Assembly: GCA_001603335.1 (NCBI GenBank)
Contig: LUYR01000258.1
Location: forward strand, 1-6,044
Origin: Rhodospirillales bacterium Alpha_05
GTDB lineage: Bacteria > Pseudomonadota > Alphaproteobacteria > Rhodospirillales > Rhodospirillaceae
Length of the DNA stretch: 6,044 nucleotides
Reading direction: 5' to 3'
Positions 5,920 through 6,044 of the stretch are shown in pieces. The stretch's first letter is position 1; each line of letters opens with the position of its first letter. Under the pieces are notes generated by a model. It searched no databases and was not told the DNA's origin. It saw only the letters and a program-made list of their open reading frames with translations. A program made the translations under genes and the position numbers.

Positions 5920-6044
5920 CGCCCGCCCTCCGGATGTTCGGCCATCAGGTGGATGAACACGTCCTCGAGGTTGGGGTCTTCCGCCCGCCAATCGACGCCG
6001 AGGCCGTCGAGGTCGCGCCCGAGCGCCGCCGCGTCGGTCCCGGC
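5916..6044 (-). CDS. ABC-2 type transporter ATP-binding protein, C-terminal end only
   Basis: 42 residues before a TGA at 5918-5916, running in from the right edge. The sequence DPNLEDVFIHLMAEH matches the conserved P-(S/N)-LEDVF-(V/I)-HL end of ABC-2 exporter ATPases; it is preceded by the tail of the C-terminal regulatory segment (LGRDLDGLGVDWRAE). Walker A, signature and Walker B motifs lie outside the window. The stop overlaps the permease ATG by four bases (ATGA), the classic arrangement for subunits of one ABC complex. It could be a single-domain ATPase or the second half of a tandem ATPase such as YbhF; the window cannot distinguish these. Confidence 0.85.
   Translation of the reverse strand, partial: AGTDAAALGRDLDGLGVDWRAEDPNLEDVFIHLMAEHPEGGR
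5926..5931 (-). promoter_or_regulatory. Shine-Dalgarno site for the ABC-2 permease gene
   Basis: Read on the minus strand this is GGAGGG, 6 bases before the permease ATG at 5919, and it lies within the last codons of the ATPase gene. It supports the 376-residue start and coupled translation of ATPase and permease. Confidence 0.8.

Noticed and set aside
5920..5991. 24-residue N-terminal extension of the ABC-2 permease
   Set aside because: The extension is Pro/Gly/Arg-rich and encoded within the ATPase gene; the ATG at 5919 has a good ribosome site and the expected ATGA overlap.

Overview
The window is dense, high-GC bacterial coding sequence with tightly packed genes. Protein-family content and codon use (strong preference for C or G at third positions) suggest a proteobacterium, most likely an alphaproteobacterium. 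This is inferred from gene content and composition; there is no rRNA or other decisive marker. There are five protein-coding genes plus one gene fragment. Both window edges cut through genes.

Left part (1-2520, + strand): the 3' two thirds of a class III omega-amino acid:pyruvate aminotransferase (BauA type) is followed, with a one-base stop/start overlap, by a complete CoA-acylating methylmalonate/malonate semialdehyde dehydrogenase (mmsA). Together they form a two-step beta-alanine catabolic module. The aminotransferase converts beta-alanine and pyruvate to malonate semialdehyde and alanine. The dehydrogenase turns the semialdehyde into acetyl-CoA, CO2 and NADH. A strong hairpin terminator closes this operon.

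Middle part (2521-4443, + strand): a short leader with a Shine-Dalgarno site precedes a 626-residue SLC13/DASS-type anion permease. Two TrkA-C (RCK_C) domains sit between its two membrane halves. The substrate cannot be read from the sequence; an inorganic or small organic anion such as sulfate or a dicarboxylate is the family expectation.

Right part (4447-6044, - strand): an operon enters from the right edge. It holds the C-terminal end of an ABC-2 type ATPase, an ABC-2 permease of the YbhR/YhhJ kind that overlaps the ATPase gene by 4 bases, and, 30 bases further on, a small secreted PepSY-like protein. That last gene ends only three bases from the stop of the SLC13 gene, so the two transcription units converge with no spacer.

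No mobile element, CRISPR array, tRNA/rRNA gene or phage signature was found, and no stretch over about 110 bases lacks a gene. Most of the window is ordinary metabolic and transport chromosome. The points most worth a second look are the PepSY-like gene attached to an ABC-2 exporter operon, the charged insertion in the first RCK_C domain of the permease, and the missing spacer between the converging genes.
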